A DNA stretch of 64,000 nucleotides. Source: Haliclystus octoradiatus. Taxonomy: Eukaryota; Cnidaria; Staurozoa; Stauromedusae; Haliclystidae. Positions within the stretch are counted from its first letter, which is position 1. Each line of letters begins with the position of its first letter. The notes under the pieces were generated by a model. The model ran no database searches. It was not told the origin of the DNA and saw nothing but the letters and a program-made list of their open reading frames with translations. The stretch is from the NCBI GenBank assembly GCA_916610825.1, contig OU744451.1, positions 17,693,307 through 17,757,306 on the forward strand. Direction: 5' to 3'. The translations under genes and the position numbers were made by a program. Positions 1 to 11,536 of this stretch are shown here, one piece after another.

Positions 1-966
1 ACGCTACGAGAAATTATTTCGACCAAGCGTTTCAATAGATTTTATTCTGCTCCTGAAATCACAAATTGCATCTTTTTTACGTAATTCGCGAGTTTATATG
101 TTTGTTCATGGCTCAGCCTTGTCAGAATTTTTTTTTGCGTGACTTCTCGGAGCTAGGTCACCTCAAAGATTACGTCGCGTGATCAGCCCACTGTTGAGTC
201 TGTTAGACAAACCGCACGACTTGTGACTTTGTCGTCATAAAGCTAGATCCAATCCCTTTTTTTTCTCAGCGACATTTGGGTCAAAACACCACTTTGAAGG
301 CGCTTTTCACCAAGAAATAATTTCCAGATCGAAAAAAAAATTACGCCATTGTTTTTTTCACGTCGGGTTCTACTACATATGTAAAGATAGTCTGGGGGTT
401 TATTCCCACTTTAAGTTTCACGCATTCCACAGCGATCTTCAGACAGATTTTTTACTCAATGAAAAATATACATGATCTACGTTCTATGGTAAAACTATCC
501 GTAATGCTGCTTTCTATTGTTTAATACAATGCTATTCTCATTGCTATTGTTGATACAAGTGGTAGAAAAATGTGATGGTTTCTTTTATTCTCAGTAAATT
601 ATTATTTGTTATGTTTTTGATTTATTAAAATTGGACAAGTAATGTGTATTTTCGTGACGACATTTAGATATTAATTCAGATTTTGTGATTTTCAAATCGC
701 AGTGAAATGCGTGAAACTTGAGTAACAGTAAAGAATGTGTATTCTTTGACTCTTTCGCCATATATTATTATTATTATTATATCTTATCTATATATTATTT
801 CTTATTATTATTTACCGCTCTGTCAAATGAAGACATAGAGCCCTATATTATCTACTATTAGATAAACATAAATTTTATTATTAAATATAACATATATATA
901 TATATAAAGTAACTGTGTGGGCAAAATATCAATTTGAGTGCTTAATGCTAAAAGCAGAGCAATATA
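1..966. other. AT-rich noncoding stretch, no gene seen
   Basis: No exon-like open frame, tRNA or repeat boundary could be supported here. The segment is AT-rich, with short TAT/TTA runs near 765-800 and a (TA)n run near 890-905. Confidence 0.5.
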
Positions 967-1258
967 AATAGTAGATCAAAGTTTGTAGGAGATCTAACAA
1001 CGTGAGAAGGTGATCTTCGAGGCGTAATGGTGATTTGACTCCTTGTATTCATATTAAATGAAGATCTCCGACAAGATAATATAAATTGATAATAAGTAGA
1101 ACAAGAAAAGTATATCAGTGCTTGTCTGAGTGAATCTAATTAATATAATACTTTACATTGGCTTTTATATGTACATAAGAGAGGTTACCTCAAAAGGAGG
1201 ATGGTCTAATATCGACTATCTCATAATGAGGCTGGTTAATATTTAACAAGATATTTAA
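967..1258 (+). repeat. Partial copy of the foldback MITE at 2205-2659
   Basis: About 275 bases, from GTAGGAGATCTAAC to the run ending ATATTTAAT, are nearly identical to the first part of the element at 2205-2659. Both copies begin with AATAGTAG; this copy carries a 14-base insertion after it. It stops where the other copy continues into a hairpin, so it is truncated, or interrupted by the sequence that follows. Confidence 0.8.
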
Positions 1259-2204
1259 TAAGCGGGTGGAATGAACGAAGTATTGATTAATACCACCACA
1301 CATACATAGGCGTTGATAAGATATATATTTGTGTAATTGTAATAATAATAACAGTAGCTGGCCACCAACAGGGAGAGGATGAATGAGGGTTAATATGACC
1401 GTTGATAAACAGAGCCTCTGTGAAGGTGGACCAGCTTTGCTAATATAGGTGTTGTCGCCACGAAGGGCAGACGAGAAGAGGGTTGACATATTACATACAG
1501 TGATTTACATTACAAGGTATACGTGATTACAAACGGAAGCTTTACAGTTGACAAAGGAAATACATTATGGATAAGACAATAGACATAAAACAATCCACTA
1601 CATAACTTCCCCCCACGGAGACGGAGTCCCGTCTGTGAGTGAAAGATATGAAATAATATATACAGGACGAATGAATGAATAAAAATACGTATAATAAAAT
1701 AGAATATGATTTAAAATAAGTTAATAATAATGTTTTGATTGAGTTAGATGAATTAGATTGTTTGTTTTCTTTCATGTTGTATAGTTGGTTAAGTATGTGT
1801 TGTATGGTTGTAGCGACAAAATCTTGTAAATATTTAATAGTTCTTTGTGGTGGGCCTTTGTGCAAGTCATGATTGTATATAGCCTATTTTTTTGATCTTC
1901 TGTTTTTGATGGTGTTATGTATCTATGTTGGTAAAGTTGTTTTGTTGTTACAATTCTTTGTGCTCAAGCCTGGCAATCTTTATTTTCTTGTCGGGTTAAG
2001 CCCTAATAATTTTCGTGGTTCCTGCCAGAACTTGGCTTGTGACAGCGTGAGTGCATTCAATTATTTTCTTCTATTTTCTTCTTCGTGATAACACTCACCC
2101 AGGAGCGAATTTCAACTAAAACGTTACCAGATATAACCATATACTAGCCAGGGTTTACGACGCGTAATATTTGGCTGCGTTTTTCAGATCACGTCGTGGT
2201 CACT
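1259..2204 (-). mobile_element. LTR-retroelement remnant, possibly a solo LTR plus flank
   Basis: On the minus strand a purine-rich run (complement of 1606-1618) precedes sequence resembling the start of a 3' LTR, which would run down to about 1259. No pol or gag domain was recognised, and the small open frames on either strand look like chance. The segment lies between two direct copies of the MITE sequence. Identification rests only on the PPT-like run and the position. Confidence 0.3.
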
Positions 2205-2659
2205 AATAGTAGGAGATCTAACAACGTGAGAAGGTGATCTTCGAGGCGTAATGGTGATTTGATTCCTTGTATTCATATTAAATGAAGATCTCCGACAAGA
2301 TAATATAAATTGATAATAAGTAGAACAAGAAAAGTATATCAGTGATTGTCTGAGTGAATCTAATTAATATAATACTTTACATTGGCTTTTATATGTACAT
2401 AAGAGAGGTTACCTCAAAAGGAGGATGGTCTAATATCGACTATCTCATAATGAGGCTGGTTAATATTTAACAAGATATTTAATCTACTACAAGTTGACGA
2501 GTTTACTCCATTTCTCTGAGTTTCACGTAAAGACGCTCTTCAGACGGTTTATTGAATCTATATTTTAATCTAGTTTATTGATTCAATAAACCGTCTGAAG
2601 AGCGTCTTTACGCGAAATTCAGAGTAACGGAGTAAACTCGTGATCTTTGATCTACTATT
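2205..2659. repeat. 455-bp foldback MITE with long internal hairpin
   Basis: The ends are inverted (AATAGTAG at the left, CTACTATT at the right). The 3' third is a near-perfect hairpin: arms 2498-2558 and 2580-2640 are reverse complements with a few mismatches around a loop of about 21 bases. No protein is encoded. A second copy of its left part lies at 967-1258. This is a non-autonomous DNA element by structure; the parent family is unknown. Confidence 0.75.
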
Positions 2660-2662
2660 CAT

Positions 2663-2758
2663 ATATATATATATATATATATTGTGCAGATTTGTGGTCA
2701 CAATCCATCTACTCCAGCTGCCGATCCTTTGTGTAAAGGATTGATTGATTGATTGATT
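2663..2758. repeat. (AT)n tract and (ATTG)n microsatellite
   Basis: A run of AT dinucleotides directly follows the MITE end and an (ATTG)n tetranucleotide repeat lies near 2739-2758. Further (AT)n tracts occur near 2943-2966, 3227-3247 and 41818-41836. Confidence 0.85.
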
Positions 2759-3014
2759 AAGAACTGCACAATTAAACGGACTGATTTATTAATCAATTAC
2801 GTTGTATACGCAGATGCAGTTTCATTTTAGAAATCATATCGATTGCATTCTCAAGGCTTATTGATTAGTCATTCAGGCAAAGATAGAGCTTCTAAAGACT
2901 AAAGAAAAAAATAATTCTGATCAAGGTAAGCAAATCATTTTTCATATATATATATATATATATATATTTATTTATTTTATAATAAATATATAATAAATAT
3001 ATATAAATATATAT

Positions 3015-3218
3015 AGCAGCAGACAAGTACATGTTTCTGGCCATTAGCCTTCATCAGTACTGCTCAGTGAGCGAACAAGGAACTGACTTCAGTATATAAC
3101 CTAAGTCAAGATGAGTTATAAATGTGGTGAAAAAATTCATCACATGAAAAAAACATCTGTGCCATACCAGAGTGCTCAAACTACCGAAGTAGTGGGCAAT
3201 GCATATCGCAAATAGTAT
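3015..3218 (+). repeat. Dispersed repeat, uninterrupted copy (empty site for the hAT element)
   Basis: The segment beginning AGCAGCAGACAAG and ending near ATGCATATCGCAAAT recurs at 29447-31223, where a hAT element interrupts it. Here the stretch TACTGCTCAGTGAGCG is continuous, so this copy shows the pre-insertion state. AT-rich direct repeats of about 50 bases (2943-3000 and 3227-3285) flank it. No coding potential; origin unknown. Confidence 0.75.
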
Positions 3219-3285
3219 AGTATATAAATATATATATATATATATATTTATTTATTTTATAATAAATAAATAAAATGAGTCAAAA

Positions 3286-5956
3286 ACGATTTTCACAACT
3301 TGGAGGTTTCACGCCATACAACGATGATCATGTATAAATATACTATCCTGATATGATATCATTATTATTAAAACATTTCATAGTTATATACAAACACTAT
3401 CGATGATTAAAGTCCTATCATAAACTTGAGTGAATTAAAAATGTCTATACACTCATATATTCCAAACCCAAAATGTATCTATAGCGTGGACACAATAACT
3501 GCTATTTCCTTTAAATTTACATTTGTCGTGAATAATAATTATCTTGGTACACTTATAGCTATATACTTTGTCAGTTTGATATTTTTTTGTTAGATTAATG
3601 ATTTCTTGCAAACTGTGTTATAATAGTTTTTTTCCGATCAATTGTTCTTGGATCATTTATTTTTTAGCTTTCGACTAAAATTAGTATTTCATCTTAATTG
3701 TACTGTAAAGCAGTAGATAGTTCCCAGCTATAAAGAGAACACATTTCAATCTGAATGAAATACAGAACTTGAAATATTAATCAAATTTATAAAATTGTTT
3801 TATATATATGTCAGGAAGCAATGTGATCATTTAAGCACGAATACGAGACCATACAAAAACGGCAGCTGAAAAATCAGGGCCAAATTGATTCATAATTCAT
3901 ATTAGAACAGCAATTTTAAGTAGAATCAGACCTATTTATAGATTTTCAAATCAAGCGTCATGTGTATGAACGAATCGTCTTATTCTTTAAATATACTGGT
4001 TAGGAATGATTACTGTAGAATGTATGTGTTTGTGTAGATAAAATTTCTCCATTATAGAAATAATTTTTTTATTCAAAAAAATATGATATGGAGAAACTTT
4101 TTACTTAAAATAAGAAAAAAATTCCTTTCACTAATTTGAATGCTTTTTTTTAAATAAACATCTATTATTCTGAGAATGTAACACTCCTCGTTTTTATGAA
4201 AAATTAAGAAACCAATTCCCTGTGGATATATATGAGGCTGATTACATTACGCTGCTTTTCTATGGGGAAACACAACTCTGCCTTTTTCATCCGACTTTCA
4301 TTGTATGGTCAGTTTAACTAAGCAAACGCTGGTAAAGCGTACCCATTAACAAGTGTGTAATGCAATTGAGATGCCTAACCAGTATGAGAATGATTCTGGA
4401 ATATGTTAGCCAGTATAATCTAAAAGGGGTCTGTAAAGAGGTTATCACTGGTACCCAATGACTCCTTGAAGAATTATGTGATGAAAGACTTGATAACCAT
4501 GGCGGTGTATATTTTCTATTTTCATGCTAGCCAACCATGCAAGTCTGCTTTAAGTATTAAAATGCTGCTGTTATCATAAACCTGTTGCAGGTATAATTAA
4601 AAACATTCAACACGCGCTATATAATTAGTTCTTTTCCATTAGAGCATGGATCTTAATGGATAAGCTTGGACAATGTGCAATGTATATTAATTATCTGTTG
4701 AGATAGACACGTGATCATCAGGATTGTTTGAAAGTGTAAGATGATGAAGTCTAGTATATAGTCTGACAGCAATATTTCTCAGACTCCTAATTGCAGCAGC
4801 ATATACTGTATACTGTATACTATATACTGTAAAATATGTAAAAATTAATGTAACTCAGTCACATCTCATCCGAGAAACAATCTCCATGTTACAACTCTCG
4901 AAAAGATATGAAAACAGAAACGGCTAACATGTCTTGCATAACTGCTATTTTGGCAGTTTGAACACCACACTTCTTGGCAAAGCGATTTTACAGTTGGTGC
5001 CACGTTTTCAAATGCATCGCTTTAAATGATCAAATTTTTTTTTAAAATTATTAAGGCTATTGCTGAAAGGCGTATTTGCAGTGAACATAATGGAGGCGTA
5101 TTTGATTCGATTATTATTCACGCTTAAAATACACCTAAAATACACCTATAGCGCGCATTGAATACGCATGTTGCATTTCAACAGGTTAAAATGCCGAAAT
5201 ACAACTAGGCATATTTAAATGCTAATACGCCTTCGATAACACTCAAATACGCCTATGAACTCAACAGGTGAAACTGAAAGCGGATAAAACGCCATAATTG
5301 GTAATCATTAATAGTCCTTAATTATTCGTAAATTATTTCAACAAAGACGGGAGTTTAGACGTTTAATTTGTCTCGTTTAGACGCAGTTGCATGGCAACAG
5401 CATAGCAACAGCGTAGCAACTCATCACCAATATGTCAATGATGGTTTGGAAAGAACTCAATGAAAAACAAATGCACATGATCAGTGATCGAAGTACAACA
5501 AATCGTTCATTCTTTTCATCAATCATTTTTTTCATCGATTTAAGCAGTGGTCTTCAAGGTTGATACAAATTTTTATTTCTAATGTCGCTGGAAATCAGAA
5601 ACATGGAATTGCAATTGCAATAATCAAATCTGACAACATTCATATTTTGACTGTATTTAAATAAAACTTCATAGTTATTTATCTGAAAACTCTTCTCGGC
5701 ATTATCGCAAAGCTAAGTTTGTCTTTTCCATTTCCAATTGGTATTTTTTAACAGAGTATTCTTATTGCTTCTGTATATTGATTATTATAGTGAGGATTGC
5801 TTGTAACAATCACAGAAAAAGCGAACGATTTATTTCACGAAATTTGTTTATAATTTTTGAATAAAACTGACGATATCATATTGCGTTATGTGGAAATAAA
5901 ATATTTTCTCTTATGCCCGTGAAGAACGATAGTTTGTATGTGTAAAACGCACTAAT
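3286..5956. other. Noncoding AT-rich DNA, no gene seen
   Basis: No exon with plausible splice sites was found on either strand. Short clustered variants of a GGCGTATTT-like motif, in both orientations, lie at about 5075-5275 and look like decayed repeats. A small tandem of TATACTG units lies near 4802-4832. Confidence 0.5.
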
Positions 5957-6083
5957 TGTTGTATATGATTATATATGATAGATATCAAGTAGTATACACA
6001 AATAGAGATCACGTCTGTTGTAGTTCAAATGTAATGTAATCTAATCTTACACATGCGTAGTAAGGTGTAAGGCTGTAAGAGCA
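5957..6083 (-). repeat. 3' LTR of Gypsy element 1
   Basis: This 127-bp sequence matches the 112-bp LTR at 16696-16807, with small insertions (a duplicated TGTAA and an extra run near the outer end). Its minus strand starts TGCTC and ends ACA. Confidence 0.85.
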
Positions 6084-6106
6084 TATTCATCATCCTTCCC
6101 TCTGAA
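6084..6106 (-). other. Polypurine tract of Gypsy element 1
   Basis: On the minus strand the bases just before the 3' LTR contain AGAGGGAAGGATGATGAA, almost all purine and in the place where plus-strand DNA synthesis is primed. Confidence 0.65.
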
Positions 6107-6349
6107 CACATATAGTTATATTTGTTGAAATAAGAAGATATAAATAAATGTTAAGAATGGTAAACTGAGATAAGTAGCTATCAATGTGATGTATAAAGAC
6201 GATGCTACGGTTGTATGACTTATATGATCTTTTCTCCCCCATGATACAGTAAAAATAACAGTAATAGTTAATATTGTGGATGTGTAACAGGAATGTTCTT
6301 TATCATAATAATGAAGAATGTATTTTGTCAAATGGTAATGTTATTTATT

Positions 6350-7765
6350 TATTATAAAGACAGCATAATTGATACATGATGGGGTAGAATTACTGTGGTT
6401 AGACACTCCATTGAAGGGGTAGAATTACTGTATCGATTTGGAGGCTTTGGCAAACGATGTGGTCGAGCAGGAACTGATGGAGGAGGATGTGCCACAGCCA
6501 TTAAATGAGAAGATGTATCACGTAGTGCAGACATTTTCAATGCTTGTAAGATACGACGATTGAGTCGTAAATCTCACTCTTACTTTGGCGATTTAGATAT
6601 GTTGATGAATGAGACTGGTGTCCTTTGGCAATGCTATTGTTTTCGAAAAAAAGAAACCGTAAAAAAAACTCTTCGGTGATGTAATTTTATTTGAGTATTC
6701 CAGGGTGTCAACAGTCAACAGCGAACGAATCGTGAAACATATTAATGCTTGAAATTTTCAAAGCTCTTAAATTATTTGACAGGAAAAGTGTCCTGAGTGA
6801 CTTTGAGTCTATATATTTCAGGGAATTAGTGGAGTTGATTAAACTGGATAACTGATTTTATTATTCTAACTGAATGATTCTTGCAAGTCATTGATTTATT
6901 GAATGCCCCTGTTTACTGAATACTTTTGAGCGCTTGTTTGAGTTCGAAATTCAGGTTGAAAAATGATCCATTGTGGAAATGATAAACATTACACTTGATG
7001 GTTGCTATATTATAAAATGATAATTCCCTTGTTCTTATCTTGTACACATGGAACTGCTTAATTTTTCGACAGAGTGACAGAATAACAATCCTGAAGGGTG
7101 AAAACATAACAGATAATGTCGCCATCGGTATTTTATGAATGATGTTGTTGAAATAAGTTTGCAACTTTCTACAAGCATCAGCTAATCGACTTGATTAACC
7201 ATAAGCTTCCATATAGATTTAATGGATTTTATTTTGGCTTGCATGTTTTATCTTTAATTTGTTTACGTAATGTCGGACCCCGTCTTTCCCCGTTCATCAA
7301 TGCGTGATAATTTGCCAGAACAATACGATCAAACCGAAATACCGTGACGCTGTACAAAGGATAGAAGTCCCCTTACCACTCGTCAAATTGGGGCATATCA
7401 AAGCAGCACTTATAAATCAGTCAAGAAAATGACTGCCTTGAACTTCAAAAAACATCTGCTGGAATAGATTCAAATATTCGTGTTGGATTCAAAGATTCAA
7501 ATAAGGTTCTTATGTTTGACATGGAAGTAGTATTTGACATTCTGTACAGGATGCTACAATTACCTTGAGTCCTTGGGATACGATGCCACCAAAAAGTTTG
7601 ACGGGCTCTTTGTTTCGTGAGGGTAATTCCTTGATGCGAAGAATGTAATCGTTCCATTACATCAATGCGGCAGCAAGAAGGGACAACGAATCAAGATCCA
7701 GACAAGATTAGCCCATTTTTAATCGATAGCTCGTTATTGACTTTGTGAAATGGTTGTAATTGATA
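6350..7765 (-). pseudogene. Integrase part of Gypsy element 1, decayed
   Basis: On the minus strand, 7657-7445 reads an integrase zinc-binding segment (RLHSSHQGITLTK, then RARQTFWWHRI), the usual Gypsy motif of an H-H pair followed by tk.rARq..yWP.i. Just upstream the frame reads LS..NGLIL, typical of the linker after RNase H. Toward the 3' LTR only scraps of an integrase C-terminus remain, with frame breaks throughout. The DNA transposon insertion at 7766 separates this part from RNase H. Confidence 0.7.
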
Positions 7766-8254
7766 TAGACCGGGAGCCCGTAAAATTTAATTACGTGAAA
7801 AGACTTGAAGCTACAATTACCCTCAACAACTTGACAATTGAATCAGCAACCAAAAACGTCATTGCTGGCAAACTGTATCTGACCGAAAGGGGCCGCAGCT
7901 GCCCCTCGAAGAAGGGGTGGCATTTACAAATAATCACGTGAAAAGCTTCACGGCTGAAAAGTATCAGAACATATGTACTAATGCATCATAATTTATATTG
8001 GAATGTTGACAGTAAATATTTCGGTACCAAACCCCTAGCCAGTAGCTACAATGTGGTTCAACAATATTGCAAATAATCACTTGAAGATATTCACAGCTAA
8101 AAACAGTCCAGGAACATGCAGTAGGGGTACAGGGATTTACTTTCGCTAATGCCAGCTAAAATATCGGTACCAAACCCTTTGCCAGTAGCGTTTTAATGTG
8201 CAAAAGGGGTCTGGGACCGAGCTAGTTATAGTAAGGTTTAACCTGAGTTAATGC
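7766..8254 (+). repeat. Left terminal inverted repeat of the Academ-like transposon
   Basis: Reverse complement of 13922-14409 with scattered mismatches. Within it are internal near-repeats such as GGTACCAAACCC (twice) and AAATAATCAC (twice). The open frame at 7750-7941 is a by-product of the repeat and not a gene. Confidence 0.88.
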
Positions 8255-8954
8255 CAAGAATTTCAAAGCGTAAGACATTCATAAGTGAAAATAAAAGTAT
8301 TAAAAGACAATCATAACAACAACAACAGTACTGGGAGTTTATAAACAGCTAACCATTAAATTATGTAATTAATCAGACAAAAATTAATTTGATTTGAAAT
8401 AGCTACGTGGAATTAATATTACATTGAATGGATTGCAAAAGATGCAATCAAATTTACATAGCCGCGTTGAATAGATTGTATGCATAATTATTTTAATGGA
8501 TCTTTAGCATAACATCTCTCTTCCAAAATTTGCATGAATAATATTTTAATAGAGCCGGCGAGATTATGAAAACAGTAGCTTGTGACATAATCGTCTAATT
8601 ATAAACATGTAAATACCTACTGTGATTATTGTGTAACTGCTAAAGTCAAATGATCTTAATATAGTAATTGTAATGCATGTTGACATATAGTCAGTTCTAT
8701 TCAGACATAATGCAAGCGTGTTCTCTGTCTAGAACGACACCACGTAGCTAAATGTTTGATATTCATCAATTATATGCTGTGAAGGATAATTGAAATCTTA
8801 ATGCAATCAGTTTTCTTCTGAAGTTTGATGTTTGTTGGCACGATCATTATTTTTATTATTAAGAGCCAATTATATAACTTGTGGTATATATGTATAAATA
8901 TGACTATATAGAATGGAGATAAAATAACTGATTTGTTTATCGTGTGAACCTAGC

Positions 8955-10456
8955 TTGAGAGATATCGTAGCATCGAACTGGGAATCGGCAAAGGGAGCAG
9001 CATTGTTACGTCAAAATTTTAAAGAAGATAAATATAAAGTGGTGACATCCACAATTATCGAACGTCGTGATGGTTTTAAAGGACTTTGTTATCATTCAAA
9101 ATGCCTCAGTAGATACACTGCTGTTAAAAAGCGGGCGGCATCTACTACACCGTTCACTGCTCCCCCGCCTTTGAAACATACAAGAGCTAATAGTAAGCAA
9201 CCTACAACAACGAACAAGGCTATTTTGGAAAATGTATGTATATTTTGTAAAAAAGGTAGGATAAGAAAGAAATATGGTAAAGATAAAATCCTTCATCAAG
9301 TACTATCAAAACCAAGCGCATCTAAAATTGTATCTGCAGCAATACAAAAAGGGGATGGGAACATCTTATCATTGACTGTGGACTTCATCGCAAGTGAAGC
9401 TAAATACCATTCTGACTGTAAATTGACGTATTTGTAATGTGATAATATTGAAGATATCGTTGAAGAAGCACCTTCTCCAATAGGCAAATACATACAGAAT
9501 CCTTCAATTGCTTGGTAAATTTTATTCAGACCGAAGTTATATCAAATAAAAAGCCAATAGCTGCAGTAGCACTAAATGAACTTTATATGGATGTATACAG
9601 AGAGAACGGTGGTTCGGAATTGTATTCTGTTAAATCTTTAATAGAAAAAATTACTAATCGATTCAAGGATGAAATAACGATAGTTGGAAACTCTAAAAAA
9701 GAGGGAAATCTCGTATTTAGCTCTGAAATACCTGATACAGACGCATTCAATACGTTTTATGAAACCTCAAAGGAAGAGCAACAAGTGTTAACTACGGCTA
9801 TGTTATTAAGAAGAGAGATATTGAAATTAGGTTCTACGAAGTCTCCAGTACCAACGACTGTTGACACAATTAAAGCCAATTCACCAGATGTACCCCCTAT
9901 CTTGGCCCTGTTTTTTGATACGCTGTATGGTGGATTGACAAAGGCAAGGCTCCAAGATGCAGATGGACAAGAGATATTTCAAAAAAAATCCCTTGCTAGC
10001 GCATCAGATGCAATCTACTCGTGCACAAACGGTAGATCCAAGCCATGGAAAAGTACTGCCCTTGACTTGGGATTAGCAACGTTGACAGGGTCAAAGCAGC
10101 TACTGCATATCCTTAACAGATTTGGGCATACCATCAACTATGACGAAGTTAAAAGACTAGAGACAGAAATGGCTTATACATGCCAGAATAATCAAAAAGA
10201 GATCCCTGATGGTCTGTCTTGTCTTGCTGCATCAGCGTGTGCATGGGATAATTATGATGTCAATACGGAGACATTGGATGGCAACGACACATTACATGCT
10301 ACTGTTGGTATTTGCTATCAAAATAAACTTAATGAAGAAAAAGAACCCGAAAGATCAGTGAGTACTGTAGAAACACGAACACGCAAGTGTTTTAAGGGAC
10401 ATATTGCTGATATTACACCTTTCAGAATGTCTATCAAAAAGCCAATTTTGAGTTAG
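8955..10456 (+). pseudogene. Academ-like transposase, N-terminal part
   Basis: Frame 8955-9437 carries paired Cys/His motifs (CYHSKCLSRYT, CIFCKKGR, KYHSDCKLTY), a zinc-binding N-terminus seen in many invertebrate transposon proteins. TAA at 9435 interrupts it. After about 25 more codons in frame it shifts to the frame that opens near 9512 and runs to 10456, with motifs ALFFDTLYGG, LDLGLA, LLHILNRFGHTINYDEV and LHATVGICYQ. A further frameshift near 10430 and a stop before 10600 follow. At least three lesions show that this copy cannot make the protein. Confidence 0.72.
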
Positions 10457-10608
10457 ATATATCTGATGAAGCATGTCTCCCCATTTGTCAAGTGAGCTTA
10501 GATCTTGTATGGCTGATATGCTCCGTATTTTCAAACAACACTCCACTCCACACAGGATATTTCTCGATGTTTATATAGGACACTTTACCGCAAACTGCTA
10601 TTGCTTAT

Positions 10609-11533
10609 ATGGACCCAATCATGCAGCCTTCTACTAGCAATGGTATAGTGCAAGAGACAATGAGGCGAACTATGAAGCTAGCTAATGAAACTAAGCAAAA
10701 GTACGCAATTGCAACTTACGATCTTGCAGTCGCAATAAAAGCATTCTCAATACAAGCCTTGATGACACCTACTTTTGATAATTTAATTATTTTACTGGGT
10801 AATTTTCACGTTGAGCTTGCATTCTTTGGTGCCCTCGGAACCTTTGTTGCAGAATCAGGATTGGAACACATATTTACAGAGAGTGATATTTTAGCAGGTG
10901 GCTCTATCCCTGGAATAATTAGAGGGAAATTTTACAATAGATGTTCACGAATTCATCAAATCGTAGCTGCTTGTCTGGAAAAAAATCTTTTTAAGTACTT
11001 TTTGGAATCAAATGAGAAAGATTGGACTGATGTGATCGCTGATATATTTAACAATGAAACAAACGTTGAAAGTGTTCTATCAGAAGTAGAGAAAGATCTG
11101 TTTATAGAACTACATCAAAGCTATGAAATATTTCTCCACGAAGTAATGGAAGAAAAACATGGAGAGACTGCTGCGTATTGGGCTATCTACATATACTTGG
11201 TCAACCGAATTTTTCGTGAGCTTCAAAGGTCTGTCCGTACCAACAATGTTGAGGACTATATAGCCATCCTACCTTCATTAATCAATGTATTTTGCACTTA
11301 GCAGACCAAATTACGCTCGATGGGGATCTTTGTTCCTTTGCCAACTAAGGACTCTTCCTCTTAGTGCCAAACAGATCCTCCAGGATGGACTTTTTAGCGT
11401 TAGAAGGACACAAAAAAATTACTCAAGAGCTGCAGTTGATCTTCTCTTGGAGCAGACAGTAAATTGAGATGCTTCATCTCCTCTAAAAGGCACAACTGCG
11501 TTCAACAATAGTTTTGATGCCATAAGAAGATGG
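10609..11533 (+). pseudogene. Academ-like transposase, central catalytic-region fragment
   Basis: The frame at 10609-11301 holds the most conserved stretch of the family: YAIATYDLAVA, then LLGNFHVELAFFGALG, ESGLEHIF, GGSIPGIIRGKFYNR. A frameshift at about 11285 moves into a frame reading NYARWGSLF, SVRRTQKNYSRAAVDLLLEQTVN, then TGA at 11465 just before DASSPLKGT, which continues the family pattern. Asp of TYDLAVA and Glu of ESGL are candidate catalytic acids; that is inference. Confidence 0.68.
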
Positions 11534-11536
11534 TCA

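Noticed and set aside
1-340. Possible repeat shared with 19200-19350 (TTTATTCT..CTCCTGAA and a CAAAAC..TTGAA..CGCTTTTC pattern)
   Set aside because: Similarity is short and patchy; no boundary could be drawn.
2663-3285. (AT)n tracts as a replication origin or a CRISPR-like array
   Set aside because: They are ordinary microsatellites; no spaced repeats with unique spacers exist in this eukaryotic window.
7750-7941. 63-codon plus-strand open frame
   Set aside because: It lies in the left TIR and is mirrored in the right one; no protein family.
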